The translations under genes were made by a program, and so were the position numbers. Shown here piece by piece: positions 7,784 to 15,940 of a DNA stretch of 64,000 bases. The number at the start of each line of letters is the position of its first letter. Position 1 is the first letter of the stretch. Below the pieces are notes generated by a model. That model searched no databases. It saw only the letters and a list, made by a program, of their open reading frames with translations, and was not told where the DNA came from. The DNA comes from an uncultured Clostridia bacterium (GTDB lineage Bacteria; Bacillota; Clostridia; Peptostreptococcales; Anaerovoracaceae), in assembly GCA_938046095.1 (NCBI GenBank), contig CALIXS010000013.1:1-64000 (forward strand). Reading direction: 5' to 3'.

Positions 7784-9106
7784 ATGGGATCATTTGTACC
7801 TGATACAAAAAAAGAGCAGGAGGATATGCTTCGCGAGATCGGTTATTCCGGATTCGAAGATATGCTGTCCTGCATACCGGAGAGCGCGAGGCTCAAAGGA
7901 AAGCTCGCTCTTCCCGACGGGATGTCGGAGATGGAGGCGCTGCGTACGGTGTCGGAGATGGCGGACAAAAATGTCGTCTACAAACACATATTCCGCGGTG
8001 CCGGAGCTTATGACCACTATATACCTGCAATTGTAAAAAATGTTACTTCGAAAGAAGAATTCGTAACGTCTTATACGCCGTATCAGGCCGAGATAAGCCA
8101 GGGCGTTTTGCAGTCCATATTCGAGTATCAGACGATGATGTGCGAGCTGACCGGAATGGATGTCGCCAATGCTTCTCATTACGACGGAGCCACGGCAGCG
8201 GCGGAATCGCTCGTGATGGCGAGAGAGCGTAAACGCTCGCATGCCTATGTCTCTGAAGCCGTTCACCCGGGCATACTGCAGGTTATGAGAACGTATTGCT
8301 TCGGCAACGGCATTGAGCTGAATACAGTGCCGTTAAAGGACGGTTTGACGGACAAAGATGCGCTCGTCCAAGCGCTTAAAGACTCCGAGGCCTGCTGTTT
8401 TTTCGTTCAGCAGCCGAACTTCTTCGGGTTAATCGAAGACGCCGAAGCTCTCGGGCAGGCGGCTCACGAAGCCGGAGCGAAGTTCATCATGAGCATCGAT
8501 CCGACGGCAGCTTCGATCCTTAAAACACCGGCTGAATGCGGTGCGGATATCTGTGTCGGAGACGGTCAGTCTCTCGGGCTGCCGCTTTCCTTCGGCGGCC
8601 CGTATGTAGGGTTTATGGCCACGACCGAAAAGAATATGCGGAAGCTGCCGGGCAGGATTGTCGGCGAAACGACAGATGACGAGGGACGGCGCGCGTTCGT
8701 GCTTACGCTTCAGGCGAGAGAACAGCACATCAGGAGGGAAAAGGCAAGCTCAAATATTTGTTCAAATCAGGCGCTCTGCGCGATGACAGCGGCGGTCTAT
8801 CTTGCGGCAATGGGTGAGGTCGGCCTGAAGCAGGCCGCTATACAGAGCATGTCAAAGGCTCATTATCTCGCCGACGGACTTCAAAGAGCCGGTCTTAAGC
8901 TGAAATACAATAGAGAGTTCTTTAACGAGTTCGTCACCAAAGGCGGCGATGCGGACGCTGTATTGGCTGCGCTTGCCGAAAAGAGCATCCTCGGAGGTCT
9001 TAAACTCGGCGGGGACGAAATTCTCTGGTGCGCGACCGAAAAAAACACAAAAGAGGATATAGATGACGTCTGTGCGATCGTATCATCAAAGGGAGGTGCC
9101 CGCTGA
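7784..9106 (+). CDS. gcvPA: glycine dehydrogenase (decarboxylating) subunit 1
   Basis: N-terminal half of the two-subunit P protein, which decarboxylates glycine and loads the aminomethyl group on GcvH. The 440 residues show family features: YTPYQAEISQGVLQSIFEYQTMMCELTGMDVANASHYDG and RREKASSNICSNQALCA. The split into two genes is the Firmicute arrangement. The PLP lysine is in the second subunit. The start is ATG 7784 with GGAGATG before it. The stop shares one base with the start of gcvPB (TGATG). Confidence 0.95.
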   Translation: MGSFVPDTKKEQEDMLREIGYSGFEDMLSCIPESARLKGKLALPDGMSEMEALRTVSEMADKNVVYKHIFRGAGAYDHYIPAIVKNVTSKEEFVTSYTPYQAEISQGVLQSIFEYQTMMCELTGMDVANASHYDGATAAAESLVMARERKRSHAYVSEAVHPGILQVMRTYCFGNGIELNTVPLKDGLTDKDALVQALKDSEACCFFVQQPNFFGLIEDAEALGQAAHEAGAKFIMSIDPTAASILKTPAECGADICVGDGQSLGLPLSFGGPYVGFMATTEKNMRKLPGRIVGETTDDEGRRAFVLTLQAREQHIRREKASSNICSNQALCAMTAAVYLAAMGEVGLKQAAIQSMSKAHYLADGLQRAGLKLKYNREFFNEFVTKGGDADAVLAALAEKSILGGLKLGGDEILWCATEKNTKEDIDDVCAIVSSKGGAR

Positions 9107-10545
9107 TGGAACTGATTTTCGAGATAGGAAACAAAGGACGCAGGCCTTCGATACTGCCCGAGTGCGATGTTCCCGAAACCGGGCTCCCCGAAAGCATGTT
9201 GAGAAAAACGGGGCTTCATCTTCCGGAGCTGTCGGAAAACGAAATAAGCAGACATTATACGAAGCTCGCTGACCGCGCTCACGGGGTCAACAACGGTTTT
9301 TATCCGCTCGGCTCATGCACGATGAAGTATAACCCCAAGGTAAATGAAGAGGCTGCGGCGCTGACGGGATTTACATGTGTACATCCTCTTCAGAGCGAAT
9401 TGACCGTTCAGGGCTCGATGCAGGTTATAGCCACGGCGGAAAAGTATCTTAACGAGATAACGGGCATGGACAGCTATACATTTCAGCCCGCGGCCGGCGC
9501 TCACGGCGAATTTACGGCGCTTCTGCTCTTCAAGGCATATCACGGGAGCAGAGGCGATTGTGAAAGGACGAAAATAATCGTGCCCGACTCCGCGCACGGC
9601 ACGAACCCTGCGTCGGCGGCCATGTGCGGCTTTGATGTCGTGAGCATAAAATCGGATGAGTCCGGATGTGTCGACCTCGATGCGCTCAGAGCTGTGGCAG
9701 GACATGATACGGCGGGACTCATGCTGACGAATCCGAACACGGTGGGTATATTTGATAAAAACATACTTGAGATAACCAAGATAGTACACGCGGCGGGCGG
9801 CCTTTGTTATTACGACGGAGCAAACCTTAACGCCGTAATGGGTCTTGCGAGGCCGGGAGATATGGGCTTTGATGCCGTTCACCTCAACCTGCACAAGACT
9901 TTCTCGACACCACACGGCGGCGGAGGTCCCGGCGCGGGCGCTGTCGGCTGCAAAAAGTTTCTTGATGAATTTCTGCCGGGACATCGCATCAGGAAAGGTC
10001 AGGACGGCAGATATGAGTATTTCGTCGGCGAGAAAACGATCGGCTCGGTCAAGCAGTTCCAGGGCAATTTTTCAGTAATAGTAAAAGCGCTGACTTATAT
10101 GCTGATGCTCGGCTCACAGGGGCCTGCCGAGGCTTCATCGGTTGCCGTTTTGAATGCGAACTATATGCGTGTCAAGCTTTCCGATATATATAAAATCGCT
10201 TTTGATACGACTTGCATGCACGAATTCGTGATTTCACTTTCGGATCTCAGGCACGAGACAGGGGTAAGTGCGCTCGATGCGGCAAAGGGTCTGCTCGATT
10301 ACGGACTTCATCCGCCTACGATGTATTTCCCCCTTATCGTCGAAGAGGCTCTGATGTTTGAGCCTACCGAAACGGAGCCTAAGGAAACGCTCGATGAGGC
10401 GATCAGAGCGATGCGCGAGATATATGAGCTCGCACACGATAATCCCGAGGCGCTCCGTACGGCTCCGCACAAGACGGTTATAGGCCGTCCGGATGAGGTC
10501 GCTGCAGCAAGAAAGCCTATACTTCGCTACGAATGGGAAGAGTAA
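9106..10545 (+). CDS. gcvPB: glycine dehydrogenase (decarboxylating) subunit 2
   Basis: C-terminal, PLP-binding half of the P protein. K264 in HLNLHKTFSTPHGGGGPG is the PLP Schiff-base lysine. YPLGSCTMKYNPK and PDSAHGTNPASAAMCGF are other conserved stretches. Length 479 aa is normal. It starts on the last base of the gcvPA stop codon, and lplA begins on the base after its own stop, showing tight translational coupling. Confidence 0.96.
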   Translation: MELIFEIGNKGRRPSILPECDVPETGLPESMLRKTGLHLPELSENEISRHYTKLADRAHGVNNGFYPLGSCTMKYNPKVNEEAAALTGFTCVHPLQSELTVQGSMQVIATAEKYLNEITGMDSYTFQPAAGAHGEFTALLLFKAYHGSRGDCERTKIIVPDSAHGTNPASAAMCGFDVVSIKSDESGCVDLDALRAVAGHDTAGLMLTNPNTVGIFDKNILEITKIVHAAGGLCYYDGANLNAVMGLARPGDMGFDAVHLNLHKTFSTPHGGGGPGAGAVGCKKFLDEFLPGHRIRKGQDGRYEYFVGEKTIGSVKQFQGNFSVIVKALTYMLMLGSQGPAEASSVAVLNANYMRVKLSDIYKIAFDTTCMHEFVISLSDLRHETGVSALDAAKGLLDYGLHPPTMYFPLIVEEALMFEPTETEPKETLDEAIRAMREIYELAHDNPEALRTAPHKTVIGRPDEVAAARKPILRYEWEE

Positions 10546-11535
10546 ATGATAAAAAAACTTACGGTCTGCAATACGCAATGCACCGATCCTTATACCAATA
10601 TAGCGGTGGAGAAATACCTTACTCTTAACGTGGGAGCAACCGAGAGGATAATGTTCCTGTGGCGCAACGACAGAACTGTCGTCATAGGAAGAAACCAAAG
10701 CGCATACCGTGAATGTGACGTCAGCAGACTCGAGGCCGACGGCGGGCATCTTGCTCGCCGTCTTTCGGGTGGAGGCGCTGTTTTCCACGACCTCGGAAAC
10801 CTCAATTTCACGTTCATATCGCGAAAGGACAACTTCAATATATCGGAGCAGCTCGAGATAATAACCGATGCATGCCGCCGGCTCGGGATAAACGCCGAAA
10901 AAAGCGGGAGAAACGATATAACGGTTGACGGACGCAAATTTTCGGGCAACGCTTTTTACAGGGCAGGTGACTGCTGTTACCACCACGGAACTCTGCTTCT
11001 CAGGAGCGATCCCGAGCTTTTCGGCAGGTATCTCAAAGTCGACGATTCAAAGCTGAAAGCGAAGGGCGTCGGGTCCGTGAGGTCGAGGATATGCAACCTT
11101 AACGAATTCAGACCTGATATAACGCCTGAGTTTATGGCAAGGGCTCTTGAGGAGTCATTTGCAGAAGGCAGCAACATTGCAACGCATCGCCTGTCCGTGG
11201 AGGAACTCGACACGGTTAAAATAAATGAATACAGGGATTATCTGTCCTCGTTCGGGTGGATATTCGGCAGGCCGATAGATTTCGAGAAAGAGATAGAACG
11301 TCGTTTCGAGTGGGGAAACGTCGATATCTTTTTCAAAATAGACCACGGCACGGTAAGCGATGCGGCAGTCTACTCCGACGCGATGAAACAGGATATCGCA
11401 GGGATTATCAGAGATGCACTCGTCGGCAGACAGTACAGAAGGGAAGATCTTGCAGATGCCGCGCGCATGCTTAAGGTTGCGCTCGGCTCGAAGGCATCCT
11501 CGGATCTGGAGCTGATGATGATGGAGGAAATTTAA
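10546..11535 (+). CDS. lplA: lipoate-protein ligase A
   Basis: ATP-dependent attachment of free lipoate to carrier lysines, here presumably GcvH encoded in the same operon. The 329 residues contain VVIGRNQSAYRECD, LARRLSGGGAVFHDLGNLNF (lipoate-AMP site) and NDITVDGRKFSGNAFYR with the catalytic lysine, followed by the C-terminal accessory domain. No lipA or lipB is seen in the window, so the cell may rely on scavenged lipoate. It begins directly after the gcvPB stop. Confidence 0.93.
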   Translation: MIKKLTVCNTQCTDPYTNIAVEKYLTLNVGATERIMFLWRNDRTVVIGRNQSAYRECDVSRLEADGGHLARRLSGGGAVFHDLGNLNFTFISRKDNFNISEQLEIITDACRRLGINAEKSGRNDITVDGRKFSGNAFYRAGDCCYHHGTLLLRSDPELFGRYLKVDDSKLKAKGVGSVRSRICNLNEFRPDITPEFMARALEESFAEGSNIATHRLSVEELDTVKINEYRDYLSSFGWIFGRPIDFEKEIERRFEWGNVDIFFKIDHGTVSDAAVYSDAMKQDIAGIIRDALVGRQYRREDLADAARMLKVALGSKASSDLELMMMEEI

Positions 11536-11537
11536 TT

Positions 11538-12944
11538 ATGGATAAGTATGAGCTTTGCATAATCGGAGCGGGGCCCGGCGGCTACGAAACGGCAGCGGAT
11601 GCCGGGGCAAGGGGTATAAAAACCGTTCTCATAGAAGAGAGGGATTTGGGCGGTACATGCCTCAACAGAGGGTGCATCCCCACTAAAACGCTTATCCACA
11701 CCTCGGAGATGGTAGGGGGGATAAAGAAGCAGGCCGGACGCATCGGGATAACCGGAACCGATGGCGTGGATGTCGACATGAAAGGGCTCCTCGGACGCAA
11801 AAACGAGGTCATAGCCGAGCTCAGAAACGGCATTGCCCAGTCGATGAAGAAAAATAAGGTGACAGTTATACAAGGGCACGCAGCCTTGGTCGATAATAAA
11901 ACAATAAGGGTTACGCCGGGTGACGGCGCAGCTTCTTACGAAATCGAAGCCGAAAACAGCATCGTCGCTACGGGTTCCGTTCCTTTTGTTCCGCCTGTTG
12001 CGGGTGCGGACTCCGAGGGCGTATACACAAGCGATGAACTGCTCGAAAATGACAAAAAGCTGAGCTCGCTTATAATCGTAGGCGGAGGCGTTATCGGCCT
12101 CGAATTCGCATGCGTATATGCAGGGCTCGGGGCGAGGATCATCATCGTAGAGGCACTCGGCAGGCTTCTTGCGAGCGCGGACAGGGAGATCTCGCAGAGC
12201 ATAAAGCTTCAGATGAAAAAGCTCGGTGTTGAGGTCTACACGTCTTCAAAGGTTACGGGAATAGAGGGCAGAGGAGGCGCCATGACAGGCGGTCTTGCCG
12301 TAACCTTTGACGAAAAGGGAACCGAAAAAACCGTGAGAGGCGATATCGTTCTCATGGCAGTCGGCAGAAAGCCGAATACGACCGGACTTATAGCCGGCGA
12401 CGCTTCTGACGCAGTGAAAGGCCTTGAGATGCATGGAGGATTTATAACAGTAGACAAGGATTATATGACGAGCACGGAAAATATCTATGCGATAGGCGAT
12501 GTCATCGGGGGAATACAGCTTGCCCATGTGGCAACGGCGGAAGGAAGGTGTGCCCTCGCAGCGATAACAGGCGAGGAGTGCTCCATAGATATGGCGACTG
12601 TTCCGTCAGTCGTCTATACACAGCCCGAGATATCGACGGTCGGACTTTCTGCCGATGAGGCGAAGGAGAGAGGCTTTGATGCCGTCGTGACTAAATACCC
12701 TATGGGTGCAAATGGCAAGACCGTACTCTCGCTCGGCGACAGGGGGGTCGTCAAGATAGTTTCGGATGCGGAAAGCCGCAGGATACTCGGTGCTCAGCTC
12801 ATGTGCATGAGGAGCTCCGACATGATCTCTCAATTGGCGATGGCGATAACGGCAGGCATGACGACAGATGATATAAAAAAGACGATATTCCCTCATCCGT
12901 CCTTTGCCGAGGCGCTTGGTGAGGCTGTGCGGGCGGTAAAGTAA
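11538..12944 (+). CDS. lpdA: dihydrolipoyl dehydrogenase (glycine cleavage L protein)
   Basis: FAD enzyme that reoxidises dihydrolipoyl-GcvH with NAD+. FAD motif GAGPGGYETA is at 10-20, the redox disulfide C41/C46 in GGTCLNRGCIPTK, the NAD motif VGGGVIGLEFA near 183, and the C-terminal FPHPSFAEALGEA carries the His of the His-Glu pair. In this operon it completes a full glycine cleavage system (T, H, PA, PB, L plus ligase). 468 aa, normal length. The next gene, rbgA, starts on the base after its stop. Confidence 0.95.
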   Translation: MDKYELCIIGAGPGGYETAADAGARGIKTVLIEERDLGGTCLNRGCIPTKTLIHTSEMVGGIKKQAGRIGITGTDGVDVDMKGLLGRKNEVIAELRNGIAQSMKKNKVTVIQGHAALVDNKTIRVTPGDGAASYEIEAENSIVATGSVPFVPPVAGADSEGVYTSDELLENDKKLSSLIIVGGGVIGLEFACVYAGLGARIIIVEALGRLLASADREISQSIKLQMKKLGVEVYTSSKVTGIEGRGGAMTGGLAVTFDEKGTEKTVRGDIVLMAVGRKPNTTGLIAGDASDAVKGLEMHGGFITVDKDYMTSTENIYAIGDVIGGIQLAHVATAEGRCALAAITGEECSIDMATVPSVVYTQPEISTVGLSADEAKERGFDAVVTKYPMGANGKTVLSLGDRGVVKIVSDAESRRILGAQLMCMRSSDMISQLAMAITAGMTTDDIKKTIFPHPSFAEALGEAVRAVK

Positions 12945-13784
12945 ATGACGATAGAAAACATAAACTGGTACCCGGGTCACATGAAAAAGACGAGGGAGCT
13001 TATCAGGGACAGCCTTAAGCTCGTGGACGCTGTCATAGAAGTGGTAGACGCGAGGATACCGCGCTCGAGCAGAAATCCCGTCATAGATGAGCTGACGGGG
13101 TCGAAGCCTCGCTTAATAGTCCTGAATAAGTGCGATCTTGCCGACAGGAACGAAAACGCAAGGTGGATAAGTCGCTTTGAGTCGGAAGGCAAGAAGGCCT
13201 TTGCCACAGACAGCATGCACGGAACGGGTATAAAAGAGCTCGTTCGGGGGCTCGTGTCGATAGATGAGTCGATAAACGAAGATAGAACCCGCAAGAAGCC
13301 TCTTAGACTTATGATAGTCGGTGTGCCTAACGTCGGGAAATCCTCGCTCATAAACAGGCTTACGGGGAAAAGGGCCGCAAAGACGGGCGACAGGCCGGGA
13401 GTGACAAAAGGAAAGCAGTGGCTCACGCTCCAAAACGGCATGCAGCTCCTCGATACACCGGGGATCCTTTGGCCGAAGTTTGAGGACAGGAGCGTAGGAG
13501 TAAATTTAGCCTTTTGCGGATCTATCAAAGACGAGATACTCGATACGGAAACGCTTGCGCTCGAGCTCATAAAGGTCTTGCAGAGCGAATACCCCGAACT
13601 CCTCAGATCACGCTATAGGTTAGATGAATTAGACGAGGAGGCGCTCGTAAACATGGAATCCATATCATCAAAACGAGGCTTCATCCTGCCCGGAAAGAGA
13701 ATTGATTACAGCAGGTGTGCGCGGACCTTGCTCGACGAATTCCGCTCGTCGGTTATCGGTCGTATAACATTGGAGAGGGCATGA
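12945..13784 (+). CDS. rbgA: ribosome biogenesis GTPase RbgA (YlqF)
   Basis: Circularly permuted GTPase needed for late assembly of the 50S subunit. The motif order is permuted: G4 NKCD near residue 61 comes before G1 GVPNVGKSS near 125, G2 around TKG, and G3 DTPG near 170. N-terminal NWYPGHMKKTRELI is the family hallmark. 279 aa. The gene is usually next to rplS and rnhB; here the gcv genes lie between it and rplS. It overlaps rnhB by 4 bases (ATGA). Confidence 0.96.
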   Translation: MTIENINWYPGHMKKTRELIRDSLKLVDAVIEVVDARIPRSSRNPVIDELTGSKPRLIVLNKCDLADRNENARWISRFESEGKKAFATDSMHGTGIKELVRGLVSIDESINEDRTRKKPLRLMIVGVPNVGKSSLINRLTGKRAAKTGDRPGVTKGKQWLTLQNGMQLLDTPGILWPKFEDRSVGVNLAFCGSIKDEILDTETLALELIKVLQSEYPELLRSRYRLDELDEEALVNMESISSKRGFILPGKRIDYSRCARTLLDEFRSSVIGRITLERA

Positions 13785-14440
13785 AAAAGGAAGAACGCCT
13801 GAAGCTTCTCGTCGAAAGGGCGGAGGAGATGAAGAGGTACGAGCGTGAGCTCAGAGCAAGGGGATACCGGCTGATCGGCGGCGTTGATGAGGCTGGCAGA
13901 GGCCCTCTCGCAGGGCCGGTCGTCGCATCGTGCGTCGTGCTCCCGGAGGATTTTGACGTTTTGGGCGTAGACGATTCCAAAAAGCTGAGCGCGAAGAAGC
14001 GCGAGGAGCTGTATGCTTTGATCATCGAAAGAGCTTTGGCTGTCGGCACAGGTATGGCGGACAACAGGACGATAGACGACATTAACATACTTCAGGCCAC
14101 AAAGCTTGCAATGATACGCGCCGTAGAGGACGCTGATGCAAAGCTCAAAGCGCCTATAGACTTCGTCATATTCGACGCGATGAGGATTGACGGGGTGGAA
14201 AAGCCTCAACTTTCGCTGATAAAGGGCGACCAAAAGAGCGTCTCTGTCGCCGCCGCATCCATAATAGCTAAGGTCACGAGGGACCGCATGATGAAGAAAT
14301 ACGACGTCATATACCCCGGCTACGGTTTTGCAAAGAACAAGGGCTACGGCACTGCGGAGCATTACGAGGGGATAAAGATGTCGGGGATGACACCGATACA
14401 CAGGAGAAGCTTTTTGAGAAACCTCAGGGAGCACATATGA
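13781..14440 (+). CDS. rnhB: ribonuclease HII
   Basis: Removes RNA from RNA-DNA hybrids and incises at misincorporated ribonucleotides. Motifs: IGGVDEAGRGPLAGPVV (catalytic D and E), DDSKKLS, IFDAMRIDG, and KVTRDRMM with YGFAKNKGYGT near the C-terminus. The frame is open further upstream, but ATG 13781 is chosen because it overlaps the rbgA stop and follows GGAGAGGG. 219 aa. Last intact gene of the long operon. The fhs fragment starts 4 bases inside its 3' end. Confidence 0.95.
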   Translation: MKKEERLKLLVERAEEMKRYERELRARGYRLIGGVDEAGRGPLAGPVVASCVVLPEDFDVLGVDDSKKLSAKKREELYALIIERALAVGTGMADNRTIDDINILQATKLAMIRAVEDADAKLKAPIDFVIFDAMRIDGVEKPQLSLIKGDQKSVSVAAASIIAKVTRDRMMKKYDVIYPGYGFAKNKGYGTAEHYEGIKMSGMTPIHRRSFLRNLREHI

Positions 14441-14594
14441 AATCAGATATAGAGATATTACAGGAAGCAAAATTGGAAGATATATCGTCCGTCGCGGAGA
14501 GGATCGGTATCGACGATGAATATTTGGAGCAGTACGGTCGCGTGAAGGCAAAGGTCGACCTTTCGCTGCTTAACGACAAAGCGACGGCAGAGGT
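14437..14594 (+). pseudogene. fhs: 5' fragment of formate-tetrahydrofolate ligase
   Basis: The first 50 or so codons (MKSDIEILQEAKLEDISSVA..., YLEQYGRVKAKVDLSLLNDK) are the typical N-terminus of formate-THF ligase, a protein of about 555 residues. The similarity stops near residue 50, exactly where the 0.5 kb direct repeat begins. The frame then runs on into repeat sequence to a stop at 14712, giving a meaningless 91-residue fusion. The gene would have been the natural one-carbon partner of the gcv genes in front of it, and it starts by a 4-base overlap with rnhB, as an operon member would. Confidence 0.85.
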
Positions 14595-14597
14595 GCG

Positions 14598-14654
14598 GTA
14601 CCGTACGATTACGAGAAGGCGTACGAGAGATATATATCCCGAAAGACGGAATGA
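14598..14654 (+). pseudogene. 3' end fragment of a lipoprotein gene
   Basis: Eighteen codons (VPYDYEKAYERYISRKTE) followed by TGA match the C-terminus of the lipoprotein at 15941 in the same frame. Here the stop codon is kept (14652-14654), whereas the intact copy lacks the T and reads through. This fragment therefore probably shows the ancestral end of that protein. Confidence 0.75.
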
Positions 14655-14758
14655 AAAAGCGCCGAGTACAGCTGTTCCAAAGAAATCCTATAAACATTTT
14701 TTATGCAAGTAACGGTTCCAAAGAAATGCTCGATATTTAGCGTTAAGCTGCATCGGAC

Positions 14759-14790
14759 AAACGCCGCCGACTGTAATATCGGCGGCGTTT
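14759..14790 (+). terminator. bidirectional terminator hairpin, copy 1
   Basis: A perfect 12-bp stem (AAACGCCGCCGA / TCGGCGGCGTTT) with an 8-base loop. The same hairpin recurs at 16975-17006, where it separates the lipoprotein from leuB. Confidence 0.75.
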
Positions 14791-15053
14791 GTCTGTTACT
14801 GAGATGAAATTCTGTTCCTTGACTTGTGCTTTACGTAATTATAAAATCTCGTATTTTCGTACATGTAAAATTGGTGCTTTACAGTAAATCGTACAAAAAA
14901 CGCTCTTCCGAGAGAGAAACTTGTACGAAAAGAAGGATTTTTTATAAAATCGTAATACGAAATGCGAAAACCGAAGACTTTCGTGCAGGGCGCAGCATGT
15001 TTGCCGTGCCGCGGGCAGATAACAGCGGGCACCTGCAAAATGCGCTGGGAGCT

Positions 15054-15158
15054 TCAGATCAGCGATGCGATTATAGTACCGGTTTCGGCGGTAGTACAGA
15101 TGCCGGACCTGTTGGAAGCAAAGGAGCGCTCAGGAATGCCGGGGGTGCCGGCAAAGCC
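15054..15158 (-). pseudogene. 3' fragment of leuB
   Basis: The last 35 or so codons of 3-isopropylmalate dehydrogenase, including the stop, lie on the minus strand as part of repeat copy 1. They match the end of the intact leuB (stop 17270) almost base for base. Similarity ends at 15158. Confidence 0.8.
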
Positions 15159-15182
15159 AACCCGATCTATGTATTGATATAG

Positions 15183-15875
15183 AAACATATATATGATATT
15201 CTATTAATTAAGAAAGAGAGCAGATGGCTTATAGATGCGCATCACCTTAAGATGCTTGATAGTATACGTGGACGTCGAAATTTGGATTTTGATGTTCTTA
15301 CGAGAGAAATGGATTGCGAATATTCCCCAATATTCGCAGACGATAGCTCCGATGTAACAAGAGTAGAACCGCATACGGATTATTCATATAATGCGAGCAG
15401 AGCGGTTTCATATGCAAATTCCTATGTATACTCGCCAAATAGCGGGTTTTACTATGTATCAAGTGATGATTGTACAAATTTTGTGTCACAGTGTGTTTCA
15501 TACGGCTTTGGAACATCTAAGACCCCATATATGATGGTTTGGTCAAACAGTTACAGTTCGGGATGGTATGCAGGCACGGGAGGAGGAAGCTCATCGTGGG
15601 AAAACGTGGTTGCGCATTGGAATTACATTACAAGCTATAAATCGGCCAACACCGAAGGGCCTCGAGCATATTCTGTTTCAATATCTAACATACGGGCAGG
15701 AGATGTAGTACAGTTTTCATGGAACAGCAACGGTGACTATAATCATTCTGCAATTTCAATAGGTGGCGGGAGTAACCCGCTTCTTGCGCAACATAGTGAA
15801 AACGGAACACGGTACCTCAACGATTATCCAGGTACAAAGCGTGCATACAGAGCCTCGTATTTTAGAGACTTTTAA
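15183..15875 (+). pseudogene. 5'-truncated Amidase_6-type cell-wall protein
   Basis: The C-terminal domain (about 15380-15870) resembles the Amidase_6 (NlpC/P60-like) domain. YNASRAVSYANSYVYSPNSGF is followed by the catalytic cysteine in DDCTNFVSQC and a histidine in DYNHSAISIG. The first ATG with a long frame is 15252, but coding-like sequence in the same frame continues upstream (LLIKKESRWLIDAHHLK) to a stop at 15180, only 20 bases from the end of repeat copy 1. There is no signal peptide and no good RBS at 15252. I read it as a secreted amidase gene that lost its 5' end in the rearrangement. A short 207-residue product from 15252 cannot be excluded. Confidence 0.7.
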
Positions 15876-15940
15876 TATTGTGATGATATGCTTTACAAGA
15901 GTAATGTATAAAGTATATTTCGTCAAGGGAGGGATATAAT

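Larger units (their letters stand above)
14598..15158 (+). repeat. direct repeat copy 1
   Basis: Nearly identical to 16856-17374, offset 2,216 bases over most of its length. Copy 1 carries 41 extra bases around 14695-14735 (including a second GGTTCCAAAGAAAT) and one extra T at 14652. It contains, in order, the last 18 codons and stop of a lipoprotein gene, a bidirectional terminator hairpin, an AT-rich stretch, and the last 35 or so codons of leuB in reverse orientation. This marks a duplication of the lipoprotein-leuB junction. No transposase or terminal inverted repeats are visible. Confidence 0.92.

Noticed and set aside
15146..15169. Plus-strand match (22 of 24 bases) to the coding strand of leuB around GTGKANPI at the end of repeat copy 1
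   Set aside because: About half the match is already part of the repeat, and the extra 10-12 bases are too few to claim an inversion junction. It might be a template-switch footprint, but I cannot support it.
14962..15177. A 71-codon frame beginning MRKPKTFVQG in repeat copy 1, with the same start in copy 2
   Set aside because: In copy 2 it runs antisense into leuB. Its similarity between copies comes from the DNA repeat, and there is no convincing RBS.
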